This document shows, one piece after another, positions 13,553-23,400 of a stretch of 23,823 bases of DNA (the stretch's first letter is position 1; each line of letters opens with the position of its first letter). The notes beneath the pieces were generated by a model. That model did not search any database, was not told where the DNA came from, and worked only from the letters and a program-made list of their open reading frames with translations. Source of the DNA: a virus. The translations under genes were made by a program, and so were the position numbers. The stretch is taken from the IMG/VR virus record IMGVR_UViG_3300006802_000575, positions 1 to 23,823 of that record; one strand, 5' to 3'.

Positions 13553-13894
13553 ATGAGTAATTTAGAATCAGTTGTTTTTGGAAACAAAAAATTCTCTGAT
13601 ATCTTAAGTGAGATATACGATAATCAAAAGAAAAAAGAAAAACAAATATCAACTTTAATAGGTGAATTAAAACCATTAATTAATGATATTGGTGATGCTA
13701 CATTAATTGTACCATTAATCAAAGAATACTTAGAAATAAGTGTTAAAAATGATGAACAATTAATTAAAATGGCAACTATTATCCAACGTGCTTTATCTAA
13801 TTCAGCTGAAGCAGGTAATGGATTTGATTTATCAGATGAAGAAAAACAACAACTATTAGCCGAAATAGATAAAATCAGTAAAGATGCCAATTGA
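13553..13894 (+). CDS. Unknown acidic helical protein at the head of the baseplate operon
   Basis: The 113-residue protein is helical without signal peptide or membrane segment. It begins MSNLESVVFGNKKFSDILSE, has a Lys-rich turn (KKKEKQ), a middle helix LIVPLIKEYLEISVKNDEQL (about 51-70) and an acidic end LSDEEKQQLLAEIDKIS. I do not recognise a family. It follows the candidate late promoter and overlaps the spike gene by 11 bases, so it is probably a late protein, either a small virion part or an assembly factor. Nothing more can be read. Confidence 0.68.
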   Translation: MSNLESVVFGNKKFSDILSEIYDNQKKKEKQISTLIGELKPLINDIGDATLIVPLIKEYLEISVKNDEQLIKMATIIQRALSNSAEAGNGFDLSDEEKQQLLAEIDKISKDAN

Positions 13895-15152
13895 TGTTAC
13901 ATATGGTTACAGTTCAGTAAATAAAGGATTAAATACGGGTAATAAAAATTATCCTATTGATACTGCTACTTCTTTAGGTAACTTAATAACCGCAGTTCGT
14001 GTTAAGGATATAGTATTAGATAAAACACATCCACAATTTACAACAGTAGGTGAATGGAATGGTTTAGGTACTATATTTTTTGATGTAGTCAAAGATCCTA
14101 ATATTTCAAGTAAAAATACTTGGTCTACCGCTCGTCCTATATCATCTAATATTAAAGCATATCCATTAATTAATGAGATAGTATATTTAATATCTTTTCC
14201 TGATACGGGTATAGGAAGTAATCCTACATCAGGTCAATTATATTATATTAGTACTGTAGGTATATGGAATACACCTCATCAAAACGGTTATCCTACTATT
14301 GATACTATACCTCCTCCCTCACAGCAAAAAACATATACTATGACTGAGTTAGGTAGTTTAAGAACTGTAACTAGTCAATCTACTAAACTTGAACTTGGTA
14401 ATACATTTATTGAGCGTGGTAATATTCATCCTTTATTACCTTTTGAAGGTGATGTAATAGAAGAAGGAAGATGGGGAAATAGTATTCGTTTTGGTTCAAC
14501 AATCAAAACAAAATCACCTGAAGTTATTGGATTAAATAATTGGTCTCAAGGTCAAAGTGAATCAGGAGATCCTATTATTATTATTAGAAATGGCCAATCA
14601 GTAAAAGCAAATAACGAAGGTTGGGTACCTATAACTGAAGATATTAATAATGATTTAAGTTCTATTTATTTAACTAGTACACAAACTATACCATTAAATG
14701 CATCTAGTGTAAGTTATTTTAGTTACTCTAGTAATCCACCTCAAGATATAAATAAATTTAGTGGTCCTCAATTAATATACAACTCAGGACGTATAGTATT
14801 AAATACAAATCAAGATCATTTGTTATTAAGTTCTATTAAATCAGTAAACTTAAACGCTGTAGAATCAGTTAATATTGACACACCAACAACTATAATTCAA
14901 TCAAGTAAAGTATTATTAGGTTCTAAAAACGCTACTGAACCTGTTTTACTAGGTGATAGTACAATATCTACTTTAGCATCAATTCTTGATAATATGGTAG
15001 GATTTTTAAATTCTTTAGAAAATGTAGTATCTACAGCGCCAGGAACACCGTTAATTACATTATCATTACCTGCTAATTTATTATCAAGTAAACTAGATGA
15101 GATTAAAGGTAACCTAGAAAAATTAAAATCTAACACTGTTAAAACTGTATAA
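13884..15152 (+). CDS. Baseplate central spike protein (gp5/gpV-like, without lysozyme domain)
   Basis: This is probably the trimeric spike at the centre of the baseplate that pierces the host envelope. Residues about 33-130 look like the OB fold of gp5/gpV spikes: TAVRVKDIVLD, GEWNGLGTIFFDVVK, then KAYPLINEIVYLISFPD. Residues about 180-240 hold PFEGDVIEEGRWGNSIRFG and a GDPIIIIRNGQ strand. From about 290 to 360 there is a repeated strand pattern (GRIVLNT, LLLSSIKSVNLNA, VESVNIDT, TTIIQSSKVLLGS) like the triple-stranded beta-helix of phage needles. The T4 lysozyme domain is absent, so this spike would not digest the wall itself. A coiled helix ends the protein. It is followed with a one-base overlap by a hydrophobic protein that may be part of the same injection device. 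Confidence 0.72.
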   Translation: MPIDVTYGYSSVNKGLNTGNKNYPIDTATSLGNLITAVRVKDIVLDKTHPQFTTVGEWNGLGTIFFDVVKDPNISSKNTWSTARPISSNIKAYPLINEIVYLISFPDTGIGSNPTSGQLYYISTVGIWNTPHQNGYPTIDTIPPPSQQKTYTMTELGSLRTVTSQSTKLELGNTFIERGNIHPLLPFEGDVIEEGRWGNSIRFGSTIKTKSPEVIGLNNWSQGQSESGDPIIIIRNGQSVKANNEGWVPITEDINNDLSSIYLTSTQTIPLNASSVSYFSYSSNPPQDINKFSGPQLIYNSGRIVLNTNQDHLLLSSIKSVNLNAVESVNIDTPTTIIQSSKVLLGSKNATEPVLLGDSTISTLASILDNMVGFLNSLENVVSTAPGTPLITLSLPANLLSSKLDEIKGNLEKLKSNTVKTV

Positions 15153-16102
15153 TGGCAACTATAACCCCAGAAGAATTAGAACAGATTAGATTACAAAAAG
15201 CATCTGATGAAGAAGTAGTATTAGCTCAGTCTAATACCACAACAGTAAATGCTACTGAAATTGAAAACGCTACACCATCAGATTTAAAAGCGATGGGTAT
15301 TGCTAAATTACCTTTATTATTATTAGTGATAGGTAATCAAGTAAAAAACATTATTGAACCCGCGTTAACTAATTTAATAGCTACTTATATACAAAAATAT
15401 ATTGGTACTGATTCATGTCCTGATACTGCTACTTTAACTAAAATTAGACAGCAAAGAGATTTAATAGTAGATCAATTAAATAAAATAGGCAAAACATTAA
15501 ATATTATTACAATATCATTAACAGGTGTCACTACATTTTTAGCAATTTTACAAGGTGTTATTAAAGGAATTGATTTAGCTAAAATAGCCGCTAAAGCAGC
15601 AGCAATTGCTTTTCCACCATTAGCTGCTACTTTACCTATTACTTTAAATACTTTATCTCAAGCAAAAACTGAAGCTATTATTGATGATAATGGTAATTCA
15701 CGTATACAAAAATATACATCCATAATTGGTGGTGCTGCTTTAGTATCATCTATTATTGGTGGTTTTATATTAGCAGCAGTAGCATTATTAAAGTCAATTG
15801 ATGCTTTTTTAGAAAAATGTGACCCTAATAATAAATTAACACCTATATCTAAAGAAATACAAGATATAGCAGATGTACAAGCTCAAGCAACAACAACACA
15901 AAATCAAATAACATATAAAGGCTTTATTATTGAAATTGAATTAGTACCATATACTTCTACTGTAACTCGTAGACGTGCTATTGGTAAAAATCAAGATGGT
16001 ATTATATTAATTCAAACCGAATTATCATTTACAACTGATAATCAAACATTAATTAATGAATTAAAACTAATTATTGATAGAGATAATTTAAAAGCCTATT
16101 AA
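15152..16102 (+). CDS. Polytopic hydrophobic protein within the baseplate operon
   Basis: The 316-residue protein carries four hydrophobic stretches: about 49-61 (GIAKLPLLLLVIG), 115-138 (TLNIITISLTGVTTFLAILQ), 143-165 (AKIAAKAAAIAFPPLAATLP) and 188-215 (YTSIIGGAALVSSIIGGFIL). A soluble C-terminal domain follows (about 252-316) with YKGFIIEIELVP, RRRAIGKNQDGI and an end LINELKLIIDRDNLKAY. Such a layout is rare for a baseplate protein. It lies between the spike and gp25 with a one-base overlap to the spike gene, so it should be made with the baseplate. It could be a hub protein released into the host membrane during injection, or a tape-measure-like hub element. The function is unknown; the hydrophobic stretches are clear. 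Confidence 0.62.
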   Translation: MATITPEELEQIRLQKASDEEVVLAQSNTTTVNATEIENATPSDLKAMGIAKLPLLLLVIGNQVKNIIEPALTNLIATYIQKYIGTDSCPDTATLTKIRQQRDLIVDQLNKIGKTLNIITISLTGVTTFLAILQGVIKGIDLAKIAAKAAAIAFPPLAATLPITLNTLSQAKTEAIIDDNGNSRIQKYTSIIGGAALVSSIIGGFILAAVALLKSIDAFLEKCDPNNKLTPISKEIQDIADVQAQATTTQNQITYKGFIIEIELVPYTSTVTRRRAIGKNQDGIILIQTELSFTTDNQTLINELKLIIDRDNLKAY

Positions 16103-16106
16103 CTTA

Positions 16107-16120
16107 ATATTTATAACACG
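16107..16120 (+). promoter_or_regulatory. Copy of the recurrent motif ATATTTATAAYACG (exact)
   Basis: ATATTTATAACACG matches all 14 positions and abuts the ATG at 16121. It sits in one of the few gaps of the baseplate operon, so it marks an internal start or processing point. The lack of any leader between motif and ATG argues for leaderless translation or an RNA-level signal. Confidence 0.48.
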
Positions 16121-16477
16121 ATGAAATCAGAAGAATTTAAAAAATTAATCAAAGAAGCTGTTCGTGAAGTATTCGTTGAAGAAATGAAAGAAATACTTTT
16201 AGAAGCGGTTAAATCACCTAAAGCTACAGTAGGTCAAGGTGGTTATGGTACTGTCACAGAATCATATGTACAACCAACTAACTCTAAACCATTAGATCCA
16301 AACGCTAGAAAAGCAGTTATGGCTAATATTTTAGGAGATATGGCATCAGGTAAAACAATGACAACAGAAGCTCTTACAGCTAATACATTTGTACCTAGAG
16401 GAGGTGATGCCGTTAATGGATCTTTACCTGAAGGTAATGTTGGATTAGATCAAATTATGGGTTTATTAAATAAATAA
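16121..16477 (+). CDS. Unknown protein with N-terminal amphipathic helix
   Basis: The 118-residue protein starts with a strongly charged helix (MKSEEFKKLIKEAVREVFVE, 1-20, continuing to about 30) and continues with a low-complexity Gly, Asn, Thr and Pro region (about 35-60). A helix NARKAVMANILGDMASG follows, then a loop, and a last helix VGLDQIMGLLNK. The split layout suggests a flexible connector or assembly protein. I recognise no family. It begins right after an exact motif copy and ends two bases before gp25, within the baseplate operon, so a virion-assembly role is inferred from context only. Confidence 0.65.
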   Translation: MKSEEFKKLIKEAVREVFVEEMKEILLEAVKSPKATVGQGGYGTVTESYVQPTNSKPLDPNARKAVMANILGDMASGKTMTTEALTANTFVPRGGDAVNGSLPEGNVGLDQIMGLLNK

Positions 16478-16479
16478 TA

Positions 16480-16887
16480 ATGGCATACGGTGCACAAAAA
16501 ATATTTCCTATTGATACTAAAACTGGTACTGCTATTGGTGTTAGTTTAAACTTTAGTAATCCCGGAGTATTTCAGTCTACTTATTTAACTAAAGATGCTA
16601 TTAAAAATAATTTAATTAATTTTTTCTTAACTAATCAGCCTGAACGTTATTTAAATCCGTTATTTGGTGGTAATTTAAGAAATTTTATATTTGAACAAAT
16701 AACAGCTAATAACTTAGATTTTTTAAAACAAGATATTCAAAACCAAATAGGTCTATATTTCCCTAATGTTATAATAGCTAATTTAGATATAATAGAATAC
16801 CCAGATATAAATCAAGTAGTAGTAACTTTAAAATACACAATAGCAGACACTAATATAAGTGATCAATTAGATATAGCATTCAATTAA
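16480..16887 (+). CDS. gp25: Baseplate wedge protein gp25 (GPW/gp25 family)
   Basis: This is the T4 gp25-like wedge subunit, also found in type VI secretion (TssE), which links the baseplate to the sheath. The 135 residues fit the family length. The signature stretch is QPERYLNPLFGG (53-64), with P54-E55-R56 as the EPR-type motif, followed by NLRNFIFEQI. The C-terminus shows the two usual strands, IANLDIIEYPDINQVVVTL and YTIADTN. It overlaps gp6 by one base (TAATG), as in other contractile-tail operons where gp25 and the gpJ/gp6 gene are adjacent. The ATG follows the previous stop by two bases. Confidence 0.92.
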   Translation: MAYGAQKIFPIDTKTGTAIGVSLNFSNPGVFQSTYLTKDAIKNNLINFFLTNQPERYLNPLFGGNLRNFIFEQITANNLDFLKQDIQNQIGLYFPNVIIANLDIIEYPDINQVVVTLKYTIADTNISDQLDIAFN

Positions 16888-18743
16888 TGGCAACAATTAA
16901 AGATATAAAATACCTAAATAAAGATTTTACTGAGTTAAGATCTAGTTTAGTTAATTACGCTAAAACGTATTTCCCAACTACGTATAATGATTTTACTCCA
17001 GCATCACCAGGTATGATGTTTATGGAAATGGCAGCTTATGTAGGTGATGTTTTATCATTCTACTTAGATAACCAATTCCAAGAAACATTTTTACAATATG
17101 CTCGTCAAACTAATAACTTATATGAGTTAGCTTATATGTTTGGTTATAAACCAAACGTGACAGGAGTAGCATTAGCTGATATTAATTTTTATCAACAAGT
17201 ACCAGCTAAGTTATCAGGTTCAACTTATATACCTGATTTTAACTATGCATTATATATTGAGCCTAATTCTAGAGTAACATCTAATCTTAATCCAAATATT
17301 TCATTTTTAGTTGGTGACCCAGTTGATTTTTCAGTATCAAGTTCAGGAGATCCAACTGAGGTTACTATATATCAAATAGCAGGATCAACTCCTCAATCAT
17401 TCTTATTAAAGAAAACCCGTAAATCTATTTCAGCTACTCTTAAATCTAAAACTTATACTTTTGGAGAACCAGTTCAATTCTCAACTATTGAATTAGCTGA
17501 CGAAAATATTATTGGTATATTAGATTGTTTTGATAGTGATAGTAATCAATGGTATGAAGTTGATTATTTAGCTCAAGATACTATTTATAAGTCAATTAAA
17601 AATACTAATACTAACGATCCTTATTTATCACAATATCAAGGTGATACACCTTATTTATTACAGTTAGAACAAGTACAAAGAAGATTTGTCACTCGTTTTT
17701 TAGATTCAGGATCATTACAAATCCAGTTTGGAGCTGGAACAGCAACTGATAAAGATGAAGAAATTATTCCTAATCCGGATAATGTTGGTTTAGGCTTACC
17801 ATTTGAAAAAGATAGATTAACAGTAGCTTATTCACCTAATAACTTTACCTTTACTCGTACCTATGGTATAGCTCCGTCTAATACTCAGTTAACCTTTAAT
17901 TACTTAACTGGAGGTGGCGTCTCAGCAAATGTACCATCTAATGATTTAACTCAGTTAACAGGAAATATTCAGTTTTTAAACAGTAATTTAAATTCTACTA
18001 CTGCTAATACAATATTTAATTCCTTAGCTGTTTCAAACCCAACAGCAGCAAGTGGAGGAGGTAGTGGAGATACAGAAGAAGAAATTAGACAAAACTCATC
18101 TGCAAACTTTGCATCACAACAACGTAATGTTACTCAAGATGATTATCTAGTTAGAACATTAGCTATGCCTGCTAAATACGGTACAGTAGCTAAAGCTTAT
18201 ATTGAACCTACTAAAGCTCAAACTATTTCAGCAGGTGAATCTAATTCAATATTAGATTTATATGTTTTAAGTAATGATGCTAATGGATATTTAACTACAG
18301 GTTCTTTAGCTTTAAAACAAAATATAATTACTTATCTATCACAATATAGAATGGTTAATGATTCTATTAATATTAAGGATGGATTTATTATTAATATTGG
18401 AGTAAATTTTGAAATTATAATTTTACCTAACTATAATAATAATCAAGTATTAACTGCTTGTATATTAGCATTACAAGATTATTTTAAAGTTAGTAATTGG
18501 CAAATTAATCAACCTATCATATTACGTAATGTATATATACTTTTAGATAGAATTGAAGGAGTCCAAACAGTAAAAACAGTAAATATTGTAAATAAAGTAG
18601 GTACTAACCTTGGATATTCACCTTATGCTTATGACATTACAGCAGCTACAGCTAATAATGTTATTTATCCTAGTTTAGATCCATCTATATTTGAAGTTAA
18701 ATACTTAAACACAGACATTCATGGTAAAGTAGTACCTTTATAA
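16887..18743 (+). CDS. gp6: Baseplate wedge protein gp6 (baseplate J-like)
   Basis: gp6 (P2 gpJ) forms the inner ring of wedge dimers that fixes baseplate shape and starts contraction. The 618-residue protein is near T4 gp6 length (660). The N-terminal part carries the strongly gp6-like run NDFTPASPGMMFMEMAAYVG followed by DVLSFYLDNQFQETFL (34-69), then YELAYMFGYKP. The middle is beta-rich. The J-like part includes GGGSGDTEEEIRQNSSANFA, with the E-IR..A element, and SQQRNVTQDDYLVRTLAMP, the usual spot for the Q-AVT.eDY motif. It follows gp25 with a one-base overlap, the standard order. Confidence 0.9.
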   Translation: MATIKDIKYLNKDFTELRSSLVNYAKTYFPTTYNDFTPASPGMMFMEMAAYVGDVLSFYLDNQFQETFLQYARQTNNLYELAYMFGYKPNVTGVALADINFYQQVPAKLSGSTYIPDFNYALYIEPNSRVTSNLNPNISFLVGDPVDFSVSSSGDPTEVTIYQIAGSTPQSFLLKKTRKSISATLKSKTYTFGEPVQFSTIELADENIIGILDCFDSDSNQWYEVDYLAQDTIYKSIKNTNTNDPYLSQYQGDTPYLLQLEQVQRRFVTRFLDSGSLQIQFGAGTATDKDEEIIPNPDNVGLGLPFEKDRLTVAYSPNNFTFTRTYGIAPSNTQLTFNYLTGGGVSANVPSNDLTQLTGNIQFLNSNLNSTTANTIFNSLAVSNPTAASGGGSGDTEEEIRQNSSANFASQQRNVTQDDYLVRTLAMPAKYGTVAKAYIEPTKAQTISAGESNSILDLYVLSNDANGYLTTGSLALKQNIITYLSQYRMVNDSINIKDGFIINIGVNFEIIILPNYNNNQVLTACILALQDYFKVSNWQINQPIILRNVYILLDRIEGVQTVKTVNIVNKVGTNLGYSPYAYDITAATANNVIYPSLDPSIFEVKYLNTDIHGKVVPL

Positions 18744-18753
18744 TAATTAAATA

Positions 18754-19860
18754 ATGGCAGTATATAAAATATTTCCTACTCAAGATGCAACTATGTATTC
18801 TATGTTCCCACAGATGAATACAGGTATTGATGAGATCATAGAAGCAACAACAACAACATTTGGTCCATTTGTTCCAAATCCTCAAGTTAGTAGATTTTTA
18901 ATTCAATTCGATTCAAACGAAATGAATAATATTATTAATACTAAAATAGGAACAAGACAGTGGGATGCTTATTTACAGTGTTATGCCGCTGTAGTAACTG
19001 GTTTAAATGAACCTACAACAATAGATGTTTATCCGTCTTCACAAAGTTGGTTTAATGGTACAGGAAAATATCTAGATCAACCTATTACTACAGATGGAGT
19101 TTCTTGGACTTGGGCTCATTACTCAGGATCTACACCTTGGACTACAGCTTCTTATAATGCTGGTTCTACAGGTTCATATAGTACAACACCTGGAGGAGGA
19201 GTATGGTTAACAGCTTATTCTGCTTCTCAATTATTTCAATATTCAGATAATATTGATTTAAATGTTAGTGTTAAAAATATGGTAAGTGCTTGGTATAGTT
19301 CAAGCATTCCAAATAACGGATTTATAGTTAAACAAGCTAATCAAGACGAGTTTATAGATAATCCTAACGTTCAAGTAGAATTTAAGTTTTTCTCAATTGA
19401 TACTAATACTATCTATCCTCCTCAATTAGAGTTTAGATGGGATGATACAGTTAATTTTTCAGGTTCATCTTCAGTTACTACTATTAATACTCCTCAAATG
19501 ACTGTTGTACTAGGAGAAAATCCAGGTACATTTTATAGTGGTAGTGTTAATAAATTTAGAGTAAATTGTAGACCAACATACCCACCAGTAGTATTCCAAA
19601 CAGCATCAATTTATCTTGAAAACTATTATTTACCTACTGAATCATATTGGTCGTTAAAAGATTTATCTACAAATGAAGTAATTATAGATTATAGTGATCC
19701 ATATACTAAATTAAGTACAGATATCTCAGGTAGTTATTTCACAATGTATATGAATGGTTTAGAACCAGAAAGAAATTATCAAATATTAATTAAAACTATT
19801 TATAGTGGTTCAGTACTTATTTTTAATGATAATTATTACTTTAAAGTAGTTAATGGATAA
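18754..19860 (+). CDS. DNRLRE-like beta-sandwich tail/baseplate protein
   Basis: The first ~200 residues resemble a DNRLRE (carbohydrate-binding-like) domain. They start with IFPTQDATMYSMFPQMNTGI, the D-x-T...P..N.G element, continue with SRFLIQFD and AYLQCYAAVVTGLNEPTTID, and later have SQSWFNGTGKY and VKNMVSAWYSSSIPNNGFIV. The remainder (about 240-368) is further beta structure rich in Tyr, Ser and Pro, ending NDNYYFKVVNG. No enzyme motif is seen. It lies 10 bases after gp6 and overlaps the next gene by one base, so it is a late structural protein. A wedge-associated fibre base or receptor-contact protein is a reasonable inference. Confidence 0.6.
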   Translation: MAVYKIFPTQDATMYSMFPQMNTGIDEIIEATTTTFGPFVPNPQVSRFLIQFDSNEMNNIINTKIGTRQWDAYLQCYAAVVTGLNEPTTIDVYPSSQSWFNGTGKYLDQPITTDGVSWTWAHYSGSTPWTTASYNAGSTGSYSTTPGGGVWLTAYSASQLFQYSDNIDLNVSVKNMVSAWYSSSIPNNGFIVKQANQDEFIDNPNVQVEFKFFSIDTNTIYPPQLEFRWDDTVNFSGSSSVTTINTPQMTVVLGENPGTFYSGSVNKFRVNCRPTYPPVVFQTASIYLENYYLPTESYWSLKDLSTNEVIIDYSDPYTKLSTDISGSYFTMYMNGLEPERNYQILIKTIYSGSVLIFNDNYYFKVVNG

Positions 19861-20213
19861 TGGAACAAGTAAATTTAAATAAAACTGTTTTTTTAAAGGA
19901 TCAATATGAAAAAGTTATTGATACTTCATTCACTCAACTAGTTCAGCCTGCTGCTACTAGTTCAGTTGTTCCTCCTTCTATCTCAGTAGCTGAATTTTTT
20001 ACTAATTATCAAACTTTATTTTTTGAAATACCTAAATATGGTAATATAAATTCACATGAATATTTAATTAAAACAAGTCAAGCTTACGCTGGTGATTTTA
20101 ATAATGATGATACTATTCAAGCATTAATTGAAGAAATAACATCATTAAGACAAGAAAATTTGACTTTACAAGAACAAATATTAAATACCACTACAGCTAG
20201 CATTAATCAATAA
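19860..20213 (+). CDS. Small structural protein with C-terminal coiled coil, unknown
   Basis: The 117-residue protein has a beta-like N-terminal part (MEQVNLNKTVFLKDQYEKVI), a Pro/Ser hinge (SSVVPPSISV) and a C-terminal coiled coil (about 83-108, TIQALIEEITSLRQENLTLQ). It overlaps the gene before and the gene after by one base each. An adaptor that trimerises and joins the flanking large structural proteins is plausible from this layout. No family is recognised, and there is no signal peptide or membrane segment. Confidence 0.65.
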   Translation: MEQVNLNKTVFLKDQYEKVIDTSFTQLVQPAATSSVVPPSISVAEFFTNYQTLFFEIPKYGNINSHEYLIKTSQAYAGDFNNDDTIQALIEEITSLRQENLTLQEQILNTTTASINQ

Positions 20214-20434
20214 TGAGTAAAATAGTTAATATACAACCAGTTAATCCTATAACATTTGAATATCAAACATATTCACCTCAGGATGAATCTTTAATATCTA
20301 GTTTTGAAGTCACTAATAATTTTAATGTCTCTTCAAGTTATATAGAATATTTTATTTATGATTTAAATAATACTATTTATATAGTAATGAACTTGGATAT
20401 AATGGTTACTCATTTCAAGGAGCAAATGTATTAA
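20213..20434 (+). CDS. 5' part of a giant baseplate/tail wedge gene, before an apparent frameshift
   Basis: The frame starting at ATG 20213 (overlapping the previous stop as TAATG) reads a beta-rich start, with TFEYQTYSPQDESLISSFEV and SSSYIEYFIYDLNN, but then enters an out-of-frame stretch and stops at 20434. At about 20376 the sense clearly continues in the -1 frame with LYSNELGYNGYSF, which stays open to the window end. Adding a single T to the TTT run at 20376-20378 would join the two frames as NNTILYSNE. A one-base deletion (natural or an assembly error) is therefore the simplest reading, and this should be annotated as one gene with the following entry. Confidence 0.62.
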   Translation: MSKIVNIQPVNPITFEYQTYSPQDESLISSFEVTNNFNVSSSYIEYFIYDLNNTIYIVMNLDIMVTHFKEQMY

Positions 20435-23400
20435 CTATTGATCCCCAAGCCGATTTAGAAACTCAAGGATACACAGAAGGACAATATTATACAGTTTATA
20501 ATTTTTTAAATCCATTATTATCTTCTAGTGCTCTTAATAGATACTATATTGATCAAATTAGTTCTAATAGGACAGAAATTAGATTAAACACTACTCAAAT
20601 ACCTAATATTGATGTTGTTAGTTCTTCATTAGATTTACAACTTCAAATTAGTCAATCTTTTGGAGGTTATAAAGATTTTTATTTAGATTTTGGATCAAAT
20701 CAACTTATTATCGCTAATAATGTTTTATTAGATAATAGTAATCCAAATGATCCTACAGTATTAATTAAATTATACGACCCACTTCCTTTAAATTTTGATT
20801 TACAATCTCAGTGTTGGGTAGTAGAAACAATAACTGAACCTTTAGCTTATCAAATTGAAATAACTCAAGTATTTCAACCGTTAGATGAGTTTATACAATT
20901 ACGTGGTCCTAATACTAATTTAAATATTAGTGATCAAATTAATAATTCAACAGATTATGTTAATTATTCTTCATTAAGCGCTACTACATCAGTTAATAAT
21001 TCATCAAGTTTAAAATATCAATTAAATAGTTTACTTGCTGAAAAAGGAATTGAAATTAATATTGATTATAATTATTTTAGAAATTTTTGTAATTTTTCTT
21101 CAGCACAAACTCGTTTAGAAAATTTTTACTACAAACTAGTATTAATTGAACAATACAGTGTTAGTAGTAGTTATACTTCTGGTGCTACTAATTATTACAC
21201 ATCAGGTAGTCAAACAATTTGGGATAATAAAATAAATGATATCATAACTAATTTTGATGGTTATGAATATTTCTTATATTTTGAATCAGGAAGTAATTCA
21301 TGGCCTAAATCAAATTCTACTCCTCCTTACAATAATTTATCTACACAAGACTCAGCTTCACAAGCTTGGTTAAATGTTAAATTAGTAGAAGCAGAAGAGT
21401 ATGATTTAGAAAACAGTAATAACTTAATTTATAGTATCCCTAGTTATCTATTAGACGACCCAGCAAACGCTCAATATGAATTATTTATTGAGATGATAGG
21501 TCAATATTTTGATGATATTTGGGTTTATATTAAAGATGTCACTAACAAATATAACGCTGATAATAGATTAAATTATGGTGTATCTAAAGACTTAGTAGCT
21601 CAAATATTAAGAGATTTAGGTGTTAAAATTTACCAAAATAATTTTTCAGTAGATAACTTATATACTGCTTTCTTAGGACTAACTAATTCAGGAAGTTTAT
21701 ATAACATTCCTAATATTACAAATACATTACCTGCACCTACAGGTTTAGAGTACATTAACCTTATAGTGACCGCCTCTAACACAGCATCTCTAGTAGGTAC
21801 GGACGATGTTAATAAAGAAACTTATAAGCGTATTTACCACAATTTACCATTCTTATTAAAGAAAAAAGGTTCATATGAGGGTTTAAGAGCATTAATTACT
21901 ACTTACGGTATTCCTGAAACTATATTAAGTATAAGTGAATATGGTGGTAAAGATAAAAATTCTAATACTTGGGATTACTTTAAACAAATTTATAACTATA
22001 ATTTAATTACGGGTTCCGGAGAAATAAGTACTCCATGGAATTTAAACCCAAGTTGGTCAGTAGCTGTAGATTCATCTAATCAAACACCTTCAACATTACA
22101 ATTTAGATTTCAAACTCAAGGTTTACCTACTTCTAATATTCCATATTCTCAAAGTTTATGGCAATTAAGTAATATAGGAGCTTTAGTATTAACTTATACA
22201 GGATCAGGATATACTTCAGGTTCATATAGTGGATCAGCTATTGATCCTTATTATCAATATGCTAAACTAGATTATTATCCAAATAAAACAGTTGGTATAA
22301 CTAATACAGCTAGTGTTTATTTACCTTTCTTTGATGGAAATTGGTGGTCAGTAATGTTAACTAGATCAGGTAGTACTTACACTTTATATGCTGGTAATAA
22401 AATTTATCAAGGATTTGAAGGAAATACAATCGGATTTATTGCATCAGGTTCTACAATTTCAAGTAGCATCAATTGGGATACAGTAGGAAATAGTACATTT
22501 TATTCTCCTGTAACTATAAATAGTAAAACATATAACTCATTTACTGGTTCATTACAAGAAATAAGATATTATACTACTCCTATATCAGTTAATAGATTTG
22601 AAGACTATGTAATGAATCCTCAATCTATCGAATCAGAAGATACACCTAATCAATTAGCTTTTAGAGCATCATTAGGTGGCGAATTATATACTGCTTCTTT
22701 ATCGATACATCCTAAAGTAACTGGATCGTGGATTGCAACATCTTCATTTGATGGTGGTAATAGCAGTTGGACATCTAGTTTAACTCCATTATTTACTTCT
22801 AATACAGAATATGCTTACTATAACCAACCAGCAGTAGGTATTCAAAATCCTATTACTGATAAGATTAAAGTAGTAAATATGATAATGCCTACAGGCAGTA
22901 CTTTATCTCCTTATATTTCAATACAACAAAATCCTCCAGTATCACAAAGTGTTACTAAAGATATTGATTATGTTGAAGTAGCATTTTCTCCTCAGGATGA
23001 AATCAATGTTGATATTTACGATCAATTAGGTTATTTTAATATTGGAGAATATATTGGTGATCCAAGATTAGTACCTACTAAAGAAGAATCATATCCTCCT
23101 TTAGATAAATTAAGAGATGCTTACTTTGAAAAATATACTAGTAACTATAATGAATGGGATTATATAAGACTTATTAAGTTCTTTGATAACTCATTATTTA
23201 AAATGTTACAAGATTGGGTTCCTGCTAGAACAAGTTTAGCAGCCGGTGTTGTAGTAAAACAACATATTTTAGAACGTAATAAATATCCTTTACCTCAACC
23301 TAATATCACCTCATCAATTGCCTTTATAGGTAGTGGATCAACTAATATTCCTTATTTAACTGAGAATATATTAGTTACTGGTTCTTCTATTGATATAGTA

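Noticed and set aside
20362-20368. Slippery heptamer T TTA AAT in the correct frame just before the apparent frameshift
   Set aside because: After a -1 slip here the next codon would be TAA, so the shifted frame ends at once. The open -1 frame begins only after this stop, so programmed slippage at this site cannot make the long protein.
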